From NCBI GenBank assembly GCA_038030265.1, contig CM075941.1, positions 7,130,001 through 7,194,000 of the forward strand: a DNA stretch of 64,000 nucleotides. Direction: 5' to 3'. Source of the stretch: Corythucha ciliata. Taxonomy: Eukaryota > Arthropoda > Insecta > Hemiptera > Tingidae. The notes under the pieces were generated by a model. It saw only the letters and a program-made list of their open reading frames with translations. It searched no databases and was not told the origin of the DNA. The position numbers were made by a program, and so were the translations under genes. Below are positions 54,069 to 64,000 of the stretch, in pieces; the first letter of the stretch is position 1, and every line of letters starts with the position of its first letter.

Positions 54069-55652
54069 TCAGCTGGAAGCCAGAGGTGTGGCCCGATATC
54101 TGAGCATGATAGCTTTAATTTTGTCCGAGAGCGGAGTAGGATCGTTTTCGGATGCTCGAAGACGCTGTTTTATCGTTTGGACATAGCGTTCCGCCAGGCC
54201 ATTTGTCGCAGGATGTCCGGGGGCTATGAGCTTATGAGAAATGCCGTGATTAGAGCCGTAGTTTCTGAAATGCTCACTAGTAAATATCGAGGCATTGTCT
54301 GTTACGATGATAGACGGGTATCCGTGAACTGAAAATATGTCCTCCAATAGTGTGATTGTCGATGAAGTGGAAGGCGGGTCTCGTAAAATACGGACTTCTG
54401 CCCATTTGGATTTTGCGTCGACGACAATCAGGAAGTAACGACTTTGAAATGGGCCTGCATAGTCGGTATGGAGGCGATCCCAATTGCCATCTGGGTCATG
54501 CCAAGGATGGGTTGGAGCTTTGGCAGGGTTGGCTTGAATAAGAGCGCAGTTTTCGCAGGATTTCACTTCTCGCTCTATATCATTGTCGATTCGTGGCCAG
54601 TACACATAATTTCTGGCGAGCTGTTTCATCTTCACGATGCCGAGGTGAGTGGCATGAAGTTCTTTCAGGATCGGTCTGCGCAGACTGGCTGGAATTACTA
54701 TTCGGTCGAGGCGAAACAGGATACCGTTTTCGAGTGTGTATGGTTCATCAGAGCTTTGAGACTGGAGACGTCGCAAAATCGGTCCGAGTTCGGGATCCTT
54801 CGATGTTTCCATTTTGATGGTTTCATAAGTGACGACATCGTTTGAAATTTGAAAAATTTTATGTGCGAATAGATGGGACACCTCTTCATTCAAAGCATTG
54901 TCAGTGGCGGTTTTCGATTTGGTAAGCGGAGCACGTAACAAACAGTCGGTATTTTCATTGTCGACACCTTTCTTGAACGATACGGTGTAATCGAATCCGG
55001 ATAAGAATGAAGCGTAACGTAGGAGTCGGGCTGACGTCATCTGGGGTAAGGCTTTGTGCTGGTGGAAAATTCGAGATAAGGGTTCATTGTCTGTAACTAA
55101 ATTGAAACGTTGGCCGTAGAGGTAATTGAAAAAGTGAGTAACTCCGAATAGTATTGCTAATGCCTCACGGTCGAGTTGGCTGTAATCCATTTCCGAGGAC
55201 GACAATGATCGTGATGCATAGGCTATGGGCTTTTCGTACCCATCCACGACATGGCTGAGAATGGCGGCAACACCGTATGGGCTGGCGTCGGTAGACAACA
55301 TCAAAGGTAGGGCTGGGTTGTAAGGTATTAAGACGCGGTCGCTACACAATTCATGTTTTAGTTTGAGAAAAGCCGAATGACAGGGTTTTGACCAGTGGAA
55401 AATTTTGTCCTTTTTTAGCAATTGACGCAAAGGGTAGGTGATAGTCGAGAATTTCGGTATGAATTTGGCGTAATCAGTGACCATACCCAAAAAACGACGT
55501 AGTTCGTCCACACTTGTAGGGCGAGGTAGGTCCGCTACGGCTCGAACTTTTTCGGGGGACTTTTTTATTTGATTGTGTCTGATTTTGTGGCCAAGGTAGT
55601 CGATTTCGGTTTTGAAAAATGAACATTTTTTTTTTGTGGACATGAAGATCAT
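54069..55652 (-). pseudogene. Gypsy R RT end, RNase H and integrase (truncated)
   Basis: The 527-codon frame continues the pol of Gypsy R after a one-base shift in an A-run near 55630. It shows the RT end (IDYLGHKI, LRRFLGMVTDYAKFIPKFS), RNase H (LSTDASPYGVAAIL, DYSQLDREALAILFGV, LVTDNEPLSRIF), the integrase zinc finger (HATHLGIVKMKQL, CENC) and the integrase core with HTDYAGPF, VTDNASIF and GLAERYVQT as D, D and E. It ends at RYRATPLASS, where relatives continue, and no 3' LTR follows. The 3' end of the element is therefore lost at about 54068. Confidence 0.9.
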
Positions 55653-57786
55653 TGTCGGAAAGACGTTTAAGACAGGCTCGTAAATTTTTAGTGCACTCCT
55701 CTAGCGTGGTGCCATGGACGATTATGTCATCGAAGTAGGCTTCGGTTTTTTTAAGGTCTTGTAAAATCTGAGTTAAAACGCGGTTGAACTCCGACGGTGC
55801 GGTTTTGATTCCGAAGCTTAGGCGGTTGATACGATATGTGCCTCGATGTGTTACCATTGTTTGGATTTCGCTGCTTTTAGCGTCCACTTTTAGGTGAAGA
55901 TAGGCTTTGTACAAATCTAATTTACAGAAAAATGTCGAGTCTCGGAGGCTGTGAAGGACATCATCGATTCGACGAATAGGGTGGTTAGCCGAAACTAATC
56001 TCTTGTTAACGCCACACTTGTAGTCGACGCATATGCGGACACTTCCATCTGGTTTTGGTATAACCACTAATGGTGAGCCCCAGTCACTTGTTGCGACAGG
56101 TGTGATTATGCCAGCGGCTTCAAGGGAGTCTAGTTCCGTTTCGACTTTTTCTCGTAATGCGTAAGGAACGTCTCGAGCACGTGTGAAAATGGGTGTGATG
56201 TTCTCACGGAGGGTTAGATGAAGTTCAAGCTTCGGAACACACCCGATTCTTTCTTCGAAAACTGAGGGAAATTCGCTGAAGAGATCTTCTGGTTGCGTAT
56301 GATTAAGGAAAACATAACTTTTAGGAAGGGTGGTGTGGTGATCGAGGTCGATTTGTTTAAGATTGATGTCGAGGTTCCGTATCCATGTTCGCCCTAGTAG
56401 TGCTTGATGGCCAGGAGGAACGACGTATAGATCACTCTCTGTCGATCTATTCTTGTACGTGACGGTGACTTTTACTTTCCCGTGAGGTTTGATGATGTGC
56501 TCTGAATAAGAGCGAAAAAGTAGGTCGGATGGTTGTAATTGTAGACCCAAATCAAGTGAGGCAAAATCATTGGCTGATATCAGGGAATATTTTGCACCTG
56601 AGTCGACTTCAAAATTTTGGCACACACCGTTGAGTTTAACTGTGACGACGTACTTGTCTGGGTGAGGTGTCACTTCAAAAAGGTCGATGACTACTGGTTT
56701 TATAAAGTTGACGATACGAGTTGACGAGTTGCTGTCACATGACTCGTCGAGGTGTTGAGTCGATGGTAAACGCTGTCGACTGGCCTGCAGAAGTGTTTTA
56801 ATACAGACTTTGGATACGTGGCCTTTCTTGAGACAAGATTTGCAAGTTAGACTTCTTCGGTCCGTGTAGCAATCACGCGACCTGTGGTTCGATCTGCCGC
56901 AGTTCAGACATAGATTATTTATACCCAACGCGTGATAATCGATATTCTTTTGTGTTCGAGTCGAAGAGTGACCTCGTGCCGTTCGTGTACAGGCGTTGGT
57001 TTTGTTTTGGAAAACATGTTGTCGTTCATCATTGCGTTGGTTTTTATGAATTTCGTGACGAGGCTGGTTGAATATCTTGAAAGCATTCGAGTGAGTGTAA
57101 GACGAAAATCCGGGAGAAATTGAACATTTTTGGCTTTCAATCCGTGATGCTTCGAGAGCGACGGCTTTGGATACGATTTCATCGAAGTTTAGAAGGGGGG
57201 ATTGCAAAAGCTGTTCACGAATCCAGTTGTCCTTTAACCCTCTAATGAACTGGGCTCGCAAAAAAATGTCGGAGGCAGAGACGTTTGAATCACACTGGCA
57301 TTTAACGAAAAAATCGCAATCGTTTAATGATTCACGAAGGCTGCAAACAAATTCAGCAATCGCTTGAGTGTCCTGTGTAACACTGAGAAAATAGTGCTGA
57401 TTTACGACGACGTTGTGTTTTGGGACGAGTAGTTCTTTCAATTTTTGTATGAGCTCGTTGTAATTTAAGTCTTTGACAGGTTTTTCCGGGCCGAGAAATG
57501 AGGCTAGATTGCTGTAAAGAGTAGGCCCGATGGAGGCGCATAAAAGTTGAGCTTGCTTTATTGGGTCCGAGAGGTTTTTAATGGCCGTATAGTTTTCGAA
57601 TCGTTCTATGTAATAATTGAACTTTTCTCTAGTTGAATCAAAGTGTTCGAATGGTTGCACGCTTGATACGCTGTTCTGCTGTGCCGAGGAAGACGAAGTC
57701 GATTGTCGGGTTTGAAAGGATTGAATGAGGCTGAGTTGAGACTGAGTAAAAGTGTTTAAGAGTCTTTCAAACTGTTCGGGATCCAT
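55474..57786 (-). pseudogene. Gypsy R gag, protease and RT
   Basis: The 770-codon frame starts at the first ATG (57786) after the primer region. Residues 1-230 are gag (MDPEQFERLLNTFTQSQL, then FNYYIERFENYTAIK). A double knuckle follows (CLNCGRSNHRSRDC and CKSCLKKGHVSKVC). The protease has FEVDSGAKYSLIS (DSG) and HQALLGRTWI. The RT shows GSPLVVIPKPDGSVRIC, FCKLDLYKAYLHLK (first Asp), LSFGIKTAPSEFNR and AYFDDIIVHG (FDD). The frame then slips in the A-run near 55630 and reads out of frame to 55474. Gag-pol in a single frame is common in this lineage. Nonfunctional as it stands because of the slip and the 3' loss. Confidence 0.9.
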
Positions 57787-57905
57787 GTTATTTGGTCTTT
57801 AGCGATTAGCTGGTAACGGTCCGGAATAGTTTTCGATCCGTGTAGAGTGCAAAGATAGTCGGAAAAAGAGCATTCCTCTTCTGAATGGCCGAAGTGCGAG
57901 TTTCA

Positions 57906-58165
57906 CCAAGTCGCCAATTTGTTGTGTCTTCAGAGAAAGAGAATCTCCAACAATTTTGGGTAAATATTTTATTCAACGAGAAGTAAACAAAAAGGGGAAC
58001 AATAATACACATGGCTGAAAAGGTAAGAAGGTATGACAGACGTGGCATTTTCGCACGTTCGTACAAGGCCCCTACACCCCAATTCTGGAGCTCGTAACGC
58101 GTGCGTTAGCGAAATAAACAAGGTGAATAATTGAAAGTAATAAAATGGTATTCGAAAGCTCAAAG
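57906..58165 (-). repeat. Gypsy R primer-binding site and 5' LTR (outer end uncertain)
   Basis: On the minus strand the LTR appears to end ACACAACA at 57920, followed after AAT by TGGCGACTTGG, a plausible primer site. The LTR contains a GAATAAAATATT signal (near 57968). GAAATAAACAAGGTGAATAA at 58110 matches a fragment at 41505. The outer LTR boundary cannot be set without the second LTR. Confidence 0.6.
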
Positions 58166-58367
58166 TGCACTATTTAGTGACTCACTTGTTTTTTTATACT
58201 TTAAGAGGATATCATTCAAACCCATTCCATAATCTACAACTAATTGGAAGTGGATTACAGTTCAAATTCCATTTAAAAATGCCAAGCGATCCATCATGTT
58301 GTGATAAAGAGCGCGACCCCTCCAGGAATCGAAGTACATAGTAAAATTAATGAACAAGCTTACTTAC

Positions 58368-58456
58368 CCATTATCATGCCCCAATCCATCATCATCTGTG
58401 CTCATGCCCCAACTTTCTAGGAGGGTCACTAATTCATGTTCGTCGTCACAATCCAT
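58368..58456 (-). CDS. Candidate first coding exon, 29 codons, with strong 5' splice site
   Basis: On the minus strand ATG (58456-58454) opens 29 codons starting MDCDDEHELVTLLESWGM, followed by an acidic stretch, then AATGG|GTAAGT, a near-consensus donor (GT at 58367-58366). The ELVTLLESWG phrase resembles the start of small SAM-like helical domains found at the N-terminus of some insect transposon-encoded and uncharacterised proteins. Downstream exons would lie to the left, where Gypsy R is inserted. It could be the first exon of the CCGAGT-ended element's own gene or of a host gene. Too short for certainty. Confidence 0.4.
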
Positions 58457-59455
58457 TTTAAAATTGAAAAATGCACTTGAAAAATACTTTGCACTGACGA
58501 CGATAGGAACGCGATGAAATAACATGCACGAATGAATGAGTGAGACAGAATTTCGAACTACCGACTGCCGAGTGGCTCCCCACTATACCATTTTGACTCG
58601 GCTATTCCGGCCATCTTCTACTGGCACAGCCGAGTACAGCTTGCTAAAATTCCCCAATCCACACGGCTGGTTTTACAGACCCTCCCCTCCCACCACTCCC
58701 ACAACTCCCTTGGTGTCGAAGCTCCAGCTTTTTAAGGGAAAGAAAAGCAACGTGGCCCATTTTACTGCATTGCCCTACCCAGCCTATCCCTACCAGAATG
58801 TACAACGCAGCAAGCTTTTATCCTTAGGGCTTCTCATGTTTATATAATTTTTTCCGCAGTCCCTGAACCTTTTCCCTAAATTTCGCACTTTGTTTTCTTG
58901 CTTTGGAACTTATGTTGTGAAGGACGCAATTGTGATGCAACGTAATCCTTCTTAAAATCTAGGGTTTTTCTTTTTCAATATTGTTTGTTTCTTGAGCTGT
59001 TTCGTAATGAAGGTGGGTTATGTGTCCCATCCCCCCCCCCCCACCCTAAATGCACCAAGCCAAGTCGTATGGCGATCAAAGTCGGCCAATAATAACAAAG
59101 TATGCTATACCTCACGGCTACTTGCTCATGATTCAGATGAACTGCCAGTTAGGCCAACAGCGAAGTGTGCTACTCCAGACGCACTGGGTACGGCTGCTCT
59201 TTCATGACTCTACTCCAATAACCGAGTGAACAAGTATAACCGAGTGTTTTTACTCGGTCAATAGATTCACACGGCTACGCGCCAACTTCCACTAGGTTAC
59301 AACAGTATACTCTCACGGACAATAGAGCTGTATTTTTTTTTTCAATACGGGCAAGTTTGCCTTCAAATTTCATCAGCCGTCTACATGGCTTTCGACTCGG
59401 CTAAAATTCACGGCCATCTTAGCCATGAAACGGCGTTTACCGAGTTCGAAGGCCG

Positions 59456-60215
59456 TTTTTTTTTTCTCAGTGCGGTATTCCACCACCACGCAGTTTTTCA
59501 CGATTTTATCCTTGAATTCCCGTTCTTCCTAATGTCAGCCGGTAGTTACCGATTTGCCTGCATTTCAGCCGTGAATTGAAATTTTAGCCGCGAAAATCGC
59601 GTTTTGTTTATTTTATTTTTTTATCCGCGGGTGAACGTTTCGCCCTAATTTTAGCCATTTATTATCACGATTTCGATAAACTTTTATAACTTCAGAAGCC
59701 GCAAATTGGCCTTTCTCAATTTTAAACCGGTAATTTGCACTTTTTCCGCACACATCCAAACGCGCTTTTTCTTCATTTTCGTCGCGAATTACTTTCTCAA
59801 ATTTATTCACGAAATTGTGCGAAGCAGTGATTTAAGCTTTTTCTCAATCTTACCTTAGCCGCTAATTATCGATTTTCTTTATTTCAGCCGCAAATCACAG
59901 ATTTTTTAAATTTAATTTCAATATTTTCGAATTAACGCTTTTTCTCAATTTTAGCTGTGAATTATCGTTTTTACTCCACGCAAATTTCCTCATTTTTAGA
60001 CGTGATTTGGCGATTTTTTTTCCATTTTAGCAGCGATTCAGTGCCCTTTTCTCACGTCTTGAATTAGCAATTTGTTTAAATTTTAGCCTTATTGAAATAG
60101 AATTTTTCTCAATTTCCCGTTTTGAAAGTGCTTCGGCTTCTGTAAATTATCTTTTTTTAGCCAAGAATATTTGCACTTTTTCCAAACTTTTAGCAATCTC
60201 TTGACGAAAGAAAAA
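59456..60215 (+). repeat. Degenerate ~31-bp repeats
   Basis: Plus-type units (AATTTTAGCCGCGAA, TTTTTCTCAATTTT, GCGATTTTT) from about 59565, with a TTTTTTCCA-type run at the start. Not coding. Confidence 0.7.
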
Positions 60216-61160
60216 CTTGTATTTTACAATTAGCGTAGTCTTCCCTATAACTTTGCGTCACAGAATGAACGAAAGTACTTCACGTTACTGTTGGAAGTGA
60301 CCTACAGTTCTTTCCGTCTGATGCAATTAGAAATTGGAGCATACACCTACATCGTTCGTCCCAGTTTATCACTATTGCTCGACCCTTTTCAAGAAGAAGT
60401 GACGTACCTATCTCGTATAATTTGGTCTGTCAAGCGAAAAATAGCGTTTGCAACTGGTAAGGTGCGTCTTTACGCAATTCCGAGCGACTGTTCCAAAGAC
60501 CCCCCCCCCTCCTTTATAATAAATACAATTAAACGTCGTCGTCGTACGATCGTTAAATTTTAAAAACAACTAAGATTGCGGTAAGCCTAAACACCTAATA
60601 AATGAAAATCAAGTCCGAAGCGTACATTCGCGTGACAGTAGTGCATATAGTGCCATTTCATGAGTCCAGAAAAAGCTTCTTTTTTTTTTTCTGTCTTGTG
60701 TGTATAGGGCTGGGAAAATTAATCATGAAACGTCACCGTTATTTCTCTTAAAACTATTTTTTAAATAGAAATCTCTCGGACATTTATACACCGGGCATCT
60801 AAAACCGCAACACCTGGAAGGAGGACCACGCGTTTATAGCAACTCGTACTGTATGCTCCAATGGTGACCGCGAGGTGTAACGCGACGGAGTCCAAGACAC
60901 ATTTCCAATTAATGGGAGCTATAATTATTCTGGTCAGTCTTGTTGTAAATTTGACCCCTGATGGGCCCTGAGCGGCCATTCAGTGAGGATATACCAAGGT
61001 GCCATCAGGGAGGATACCGCGTGCCAAACTCCATATAGCGGCCGAAGAGGTCGTGCATGTAGTTTAGGGGGGGGGGGGTGTTTGTAGTCCAATATACGTA
61101 AAAATTGAAGTGTCCGGGAAACGAGGAAAACATCAATACACTGAACTGAACACGGTTTAT
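60216..61160. other. Unassigned, possible Gypsy LTR remnant at its right edge
   Basis: No gene is seen in most of it. Near 61100-61165 the minus strand reads TTTTGAATAAACCGTGTTCAG, an AATAAA signal followed by GTGTATTGATG, which could be the tail of an LTR lying next to the gag remnant. Confidence 0.35.
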
Positions 61161-61910
61161 TCAAAACATAATCTTCTCTTCAAAAACCACGAGCCAACCT
61201 TTGTGAACCCACGGCAACCCCCACAACCTAACCCGCCGCATGACCCGCTCGGGACAGCATAACATGCTAACATTATGTATGTTATGCGCCGCTGAGGTGG
61301 AGTCATCCAAGGAACGCGATGTCTCAGAGACAGCTTTTACCAAGGTGGTCGTGGGCAAATGTGAACGAGAGGCCGAAGGACAGCATTTTCGAAGGTGCCC
61401 TTGTTTCTGGCAGATGAAACACTTCCAATCGGCAACAGGGCACCGATCCGGGTTATGGAGACGAGCACATCGCCAACATGCGGTAGATCGGGGCACAGAC
61501 GACGATACGTTCGAGCGGAATTTAGCAATCGAACTAACAGGATGAGGTTGAAGTGCCCGGACCTGGAGTTCAGCTAACGACAGTTCGCGAGCTAAAACAC
61601 AGGCTTTTTCTAACGTAAGATCTTTTTCAAGAAGCAAGCGCTGTTGAATCGACGGAGAAGCAATGCCACAAACGAACCGGTCCCGCAATGCTTCGTCGAG
61701 GAACGATTTGAAGTCACACGACCCGGAAGTTGCTTCAACGCAATGACAAAATCATTGATAGACTCGGAGCTCCCGTTGGTCCCGTTTATAAAAACGAAAA
61801 CGTTCCGATATGACGAGTCGGACTGGCGAGAAAGGTTTCAGGAGAAGGTCCTTCAGTTCCTCAAACGTTTGGGACGCCGGGAGTTCCGGGGACAGTAAAA
61901 TTTTCAAAAC
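61161..61910 (-). pseudogene. Gypsy-type gag remnant with zinc knuckles
   Basis: The open part (61161-61688) reads LRDRFVCGIASPSIQQRLLL, the conserved capsid end of Gypsy gag, then a double knuckle: CWRCARLHNPDRCPVADWKC and CFICQKQGHLRKCC. Upstream (61690-61910), in another frame, the capsid continues with QTFEELKDLLLKPFSPV and FKSFLDEALRDRF. No protease or RT follows; past the knuckles the frame drifts. It is probably a 5' fragment of a K02A2.6-like Gypsy element. Its right edge meets the TAGTGATGCAC element at 61929. Confidence 0.75.
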
Positions 61911-61928
61911 CCCGTACGTTGTAGGACT

Positions 61929-62045
61929 AGTGATGCACGAGACCGAGACCGAGACGAGGCTTGAGTGGTCTCGGTCTCGCTCATGAGGGGATGGTCTCGG
62001 TCTCGATCATGAAAAGTCGGTCTCGTCTCGAAAAGTTAAAGGCGC
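61929..62045 (+). mobile_element. TAGTGATGCAC element with GTCTCG hexamers, copy 3
   Basis: Starts TAGTGATGCACGAGACCGAG and continues with GGTCTCGGTCTCG hexamers spaced by ATCATGA phrases, as in copy 1. The right end is uncertain, near GGCGCGAATTC. Confidence 0.6.
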
Positions 62046-62377
62046 GAATTCAAAGTATGTGTGATATTAGTGACGAGTGATCCTATTCTCGCCTCAATGA
62101 TTACAGATGACGACGATAGATGAATTTATACTTTACTTTCCTTCCTTGGTGGCTCGTGGCACGAAGGGAGATAAGTGATACATTACTGATTAATGACCAA
62201 AGAGCTTTGTAATTGCCCCAAAATAGAATCGTACCTTCAAAACAATCGTCACACTGAGAACCAGCTCATTTAGTTCAAGCAAGAGACTTCCCTTCTCAGA
62301 CACGACGAACGAGGCAGAGGTGCACAATCCCCTTTCATACATCAGACCCTCCTTCTCATGCTTCAACTGGCAATGTT

Positions 62378-62427
<50 letters not shown>

Positions 62428-62644
62428 CGGTGTCGAGTTTGATGATAGCGGCCCAGGGAAGTTTCAAACGCAAAATTATGGTTCCCTTGCACTAAGCAGC
62501 CTGGCCGCGGCAGCCAGTTGGCTGCTGTGCAGTTGGGCTTGTTCTAGTGGCTGCCCAGCCTGAAAATCTTTGCTGCCTAGTGCGCGGGCACCCATAGGTT
62601 GCAATGTATTACACCGGCCCCTCGGGAACCCTAACCCTTTTTTT
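62046..62644. other. Unassigned with a 44-A run and a GC-rich inverted repeat
   Basis: 62383-62426 is a pure A-run. After it, GCACTAAGCAGCCTGGC (62488) is mirrored by GCTGCCTAGTGC (62571), and CAGCCAGTTGGCTGC forms a local hairpin. No gene is seen. Confidence 0.45.
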
Positions 62645-62762
62645 TATTACGATACGTAGGCATAAAGGAGCTTTTAACGAACGAGGCACGATGTTTGTGA
62701 CACGAGATGAAGTCGAGCATCGGTAGAGTTTATAGTGCGACTATACGCCTCAGGATCGTACG
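62645..62762. mobile_element. Hairpin element E
   Basis: Left ATTACGATACGTAGGCATAAAG pairs loosely with right CTATACGCCTCAGGATCGTA. The centre has ACGAGGCACG and GTCGAG. The left tip matches the single end at 39890-39913. Confidence 0.65.
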
Positions 62763-63018
62763 CTTTTTTTTACCTTCGATCGTACAAAGCCTTTTAAAGC
62801 CAATTAGGTTCATAATCATTTAATTTAACAGTTGCGTAAAGTCTCCCATTTGCCACACAACTTCATTTCAGAGAAATAAAAAAGAAGAAACAAAAGAAGC
62901 GCGTAAGATGAAAGCGGGCTTCCCTGCCTCAATTCTTCTACCAACTCACCAACATAATCAACTGACTTTGACCTTTTTGGGATATAATTTCCACGGTTCT
63001 ACTCACCCTTCACCCGTC

Positions 63019-63120
63019 GTGCTTAAAGACCTACTTTACACACGCCGTGCGGTAAAGAGTGAACTCTTTTACCGTAAGCTCTTTACCGCACGGCGTGTGT
63101 ACAGTAGGTCTTTACGCACG
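63019..63120. mobile_element. Hairpin element F (~45-bp arms, near-perfect)
   Basis: CGTGCTTAAAGACCTACTTT, ACACACGCCGTGCGGTAAAG and the rest of the left arm pair with the right arm ending CAGTAGGTCTTTACGCACG. There are about four mismatches in 45 bp and a short loop. It is the cleanest hairpin of the cluster. Confidence 0.9.
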
Positions 63121-63164
63121 ATGAACATCTGCTTAAACACTTCTTTAAGAATGATCTTAGGAAC

Positions 63165-63300
63165 AGTAGATTATACGCCTAGGCAAGAAAGCGATTTTTT
63201 GGAGGCCGAGAGAAAAAATTGGACGGGCGAGGCGTAGCCAAGCCTGGCCTTTTCTCGAGACCCCAAAATCACTTTTTGACGCGGTGTGTACAGTATTTTC
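63165..63300. mobile_element. Hairpin element G
   Basis: Left AGTAGATTATACGCCTAGGC, AGAAAGCGATTTTTTGG pairs with right CCAAAATCACTTTTTGACGC, GTACAGTATT. The centre has GAGGCCGAG, CGGGCGAGGCGTAGCC and CTCGAG. Confidence 0.7.
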
Positions 63301-63391
63301 TTTATCAAAACATGGGTTGATTTTCTGGGCCACGGCGATAAAGTGAGTGTTTTATCCCCTAGGCTCTAAAATAATCAGCTATTTAAAAAAA

Positions 63392-63530
63392 AATAGTATC
63401 TTACATATAACGAGACACGTAAGTGCCATTTTACTTGCGAGTACTTTCTTTAGCTGACGAGGCAAAGCCGAGTCGGCTAAATGAGTTCGAGCAAGTGGAT
63501 TGAGTTATGCACGATATTTTTCGCGCGACA
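63392..63530. mobile_element. Hairpin element H with GAGGCAAAGCCGAG centre
   Basis: The left tip is AATAGTATCTTACATATAACG. Inner arms ACTTGCGAGTAC, TTTAGCTGACGAGGC pair with GCCGAGTCGGCTAAA, GAGCAAGT. The right side ends TATTTTTCGCGCGAC. Confidence 0.75.
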
Positions 63531-63538
63531 GGTGAAGT

Positions 63539-63673
63539 AATAGTATATTTCACAACAAGTGAAGGAAATAGAGTTTTACCTGCGAGTTGTGTTTGGCTCA
63601 CGAGGCGGGGCCGAGTGAGCTAAAAACAACGAGCAGAGTGAAAGCTTCTTCCTCACGAGCTGTGGATATTATT
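63539..63673. mobile_element. Hairpin element I with GAGGCGGGGCCGAG centre
   Basis: The left tip is AATAGTATATTTCACAAC. Arms GAGTTGTGTTTGGCTCACGAGG pair with CCGAGTGAGCTAAAAACAAC. The right side ends TATTATTTTTCGCACGAC. Layout and phrases match element H, 147 bp upstream. Confidence 0.75.
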
Positions 63674-64000
63674 TTTCGCACGACCAACAGGTTTAATTGT
63701 CTTTCCAGGAAGTGTTCGGAGGCAAGGGTACGCTAATTGAATACAGAACTTTTTTTCACTTTCCTTCACTAGTGAATGAAAACCTTCCTGTTTCCTTCTC
63801 TTGCGAGGGAAAATGTGAAATTATTGGCATTCTGCCTTACTTTCCTTCACTAGTGAGTGAAAAAAAAATACTTTTTTCACCTAGCTCATCTTTTCAAGTA
63901 ACAATCAACTTCCCTGTTGAGGTACCTGGAAGGGGAAGTATCACTTCCCTCCCTGATCGTGCGAAAACAATCAAATATAATTCCTGAAAGAAGAAGAAAT
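63674..64000. other. Unassigned with repeated CTTTCCTTCACTAGTGA
   Basis: The phrase CTTTCCTTCACTAGTGA occurs at 63759 and 63841, each followed by TGAAAA; it includes the palindrome TTCACTAGTGAA. This may be another decayed hairpin of the same cluster. No gene is seen. Confidence 0.45.

Larger units (their letters stand above)
53700..59455. mobile_element. Putative DNA transposon with CCGAGT-rich ends, split by Gypsy R
   Basis: The left end (53690-54000) and the right portion (58560-59455) both carry repeated ACTCGGCTA and CCGAGT motifs, at least six on the left and seven on the right, in both orientations. CGGCC then AACTCGG near 53700 is mirrored by CCGAGTTCGAAGGCCG near 59440. Subterminal repeats of this type often serve as transposase-binding sites. 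A candidate first exon lies at 58368-58456 on the minus strand. The interior between about 54065 and 58160 is taken up by Gypsy R. Exact ends and target duplication are not determined. Confidence 0.5.

Noticed and set aside
54444..54845. 133-codon plus-strand frame
   Set aside because: Antisense shadow of the Gypsy R integrase.
60291..60563. 90-codon open frame
   Set aside because: Reads through a C-run and simple CGTCGTCGT repeat. No recognisable family.

Overview
The window is repeat-dense invertebrate nuclear DNA, most likely from an arthropod and probably an insect. The evidence is a spliced BTB/POZ exon, a Jockey-type retrotransposon with overlapping ORF1 and ORF2, Copia and Ty3/Gypsy elements, several MITE families, long A/T runs and very low gene density. 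I see no bacterial or organellar features, no rRNA or tRNA genes, and no CRISPR array. The species cannot be fixed from the sequence alone.

Layout. 1-1135 is a degenerate tandem repeat of about 31 bp, broken by a decayed CR1/L2-like non-LTR element (1218 to about 4480, minus strand) and a MITE (4508-4639). 5064-7800 holds two hairpin elements; the second is split by a 2.0-kb hAT-like element (5636-7662) with a perfect 8-bp target duplication. 7800-13080 is mostly degenerate repeat and unassigned AT-rich DNA. A Ty1/Copia element with 107-bp LTRs and two frame-breaking lesions occupies 13084-17299. A second hAT-like element (17642-19945, perfect 8-bp duplication) has a body made of degenerate 30-31 bp repeats, and similar repeats continue to 23880. 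A MITE (23979-24108) lies just upstream of the only convincing host exon, an N-terminal BTB exon at 24692-24854 (plus strand). 27809-31942 is a full-length Jockey-like element with both ORFs open.

34074-43758 is one Ty3/Gypsy element: 111-bp LTRs differing at one base, 4-bp target duplication. Its polymerase region is split by about 5.5 kb of nested material: a 298-bp palindrome, a hairpin element, a MITE, a second broken Gypsy element that itself carries a 309-bp palindrome, and degenerate repeat. Its integrase region carries a 213-bp insertion. 43759-46560 is mostly unassigned. 46560-48170 is a relic related to the 5636-7662 element, with a MITE inside. 49223-52403 is a 5'-truncated non-LTR element with a 12-bp target duplication; its 1039-codon frame joins endonuclease to RNase H but lacks the reverse transcriptase core. 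53700-59455 looks like a DNA transposon with CCGAGT-rich ends, a spliced-looking first exon, and a third Gypsy element inserted in it. 61161-61910 is a Gypsy gag remnant. 62645-63675 is a cluster of hairpin elements.

The BTB exon is the only probable cellular gene part; everything else is mobile-element coding sequence. The least familiar component is the pair of linked repeat systems: (i) hAT-ended elements whose bodies are degenerate short tandem arrays, and (ii) a hairpin family whose arms differ between copies while the AATAGTATATT end and, in several copies, a GAGGC/GCCGAG centre are retained.
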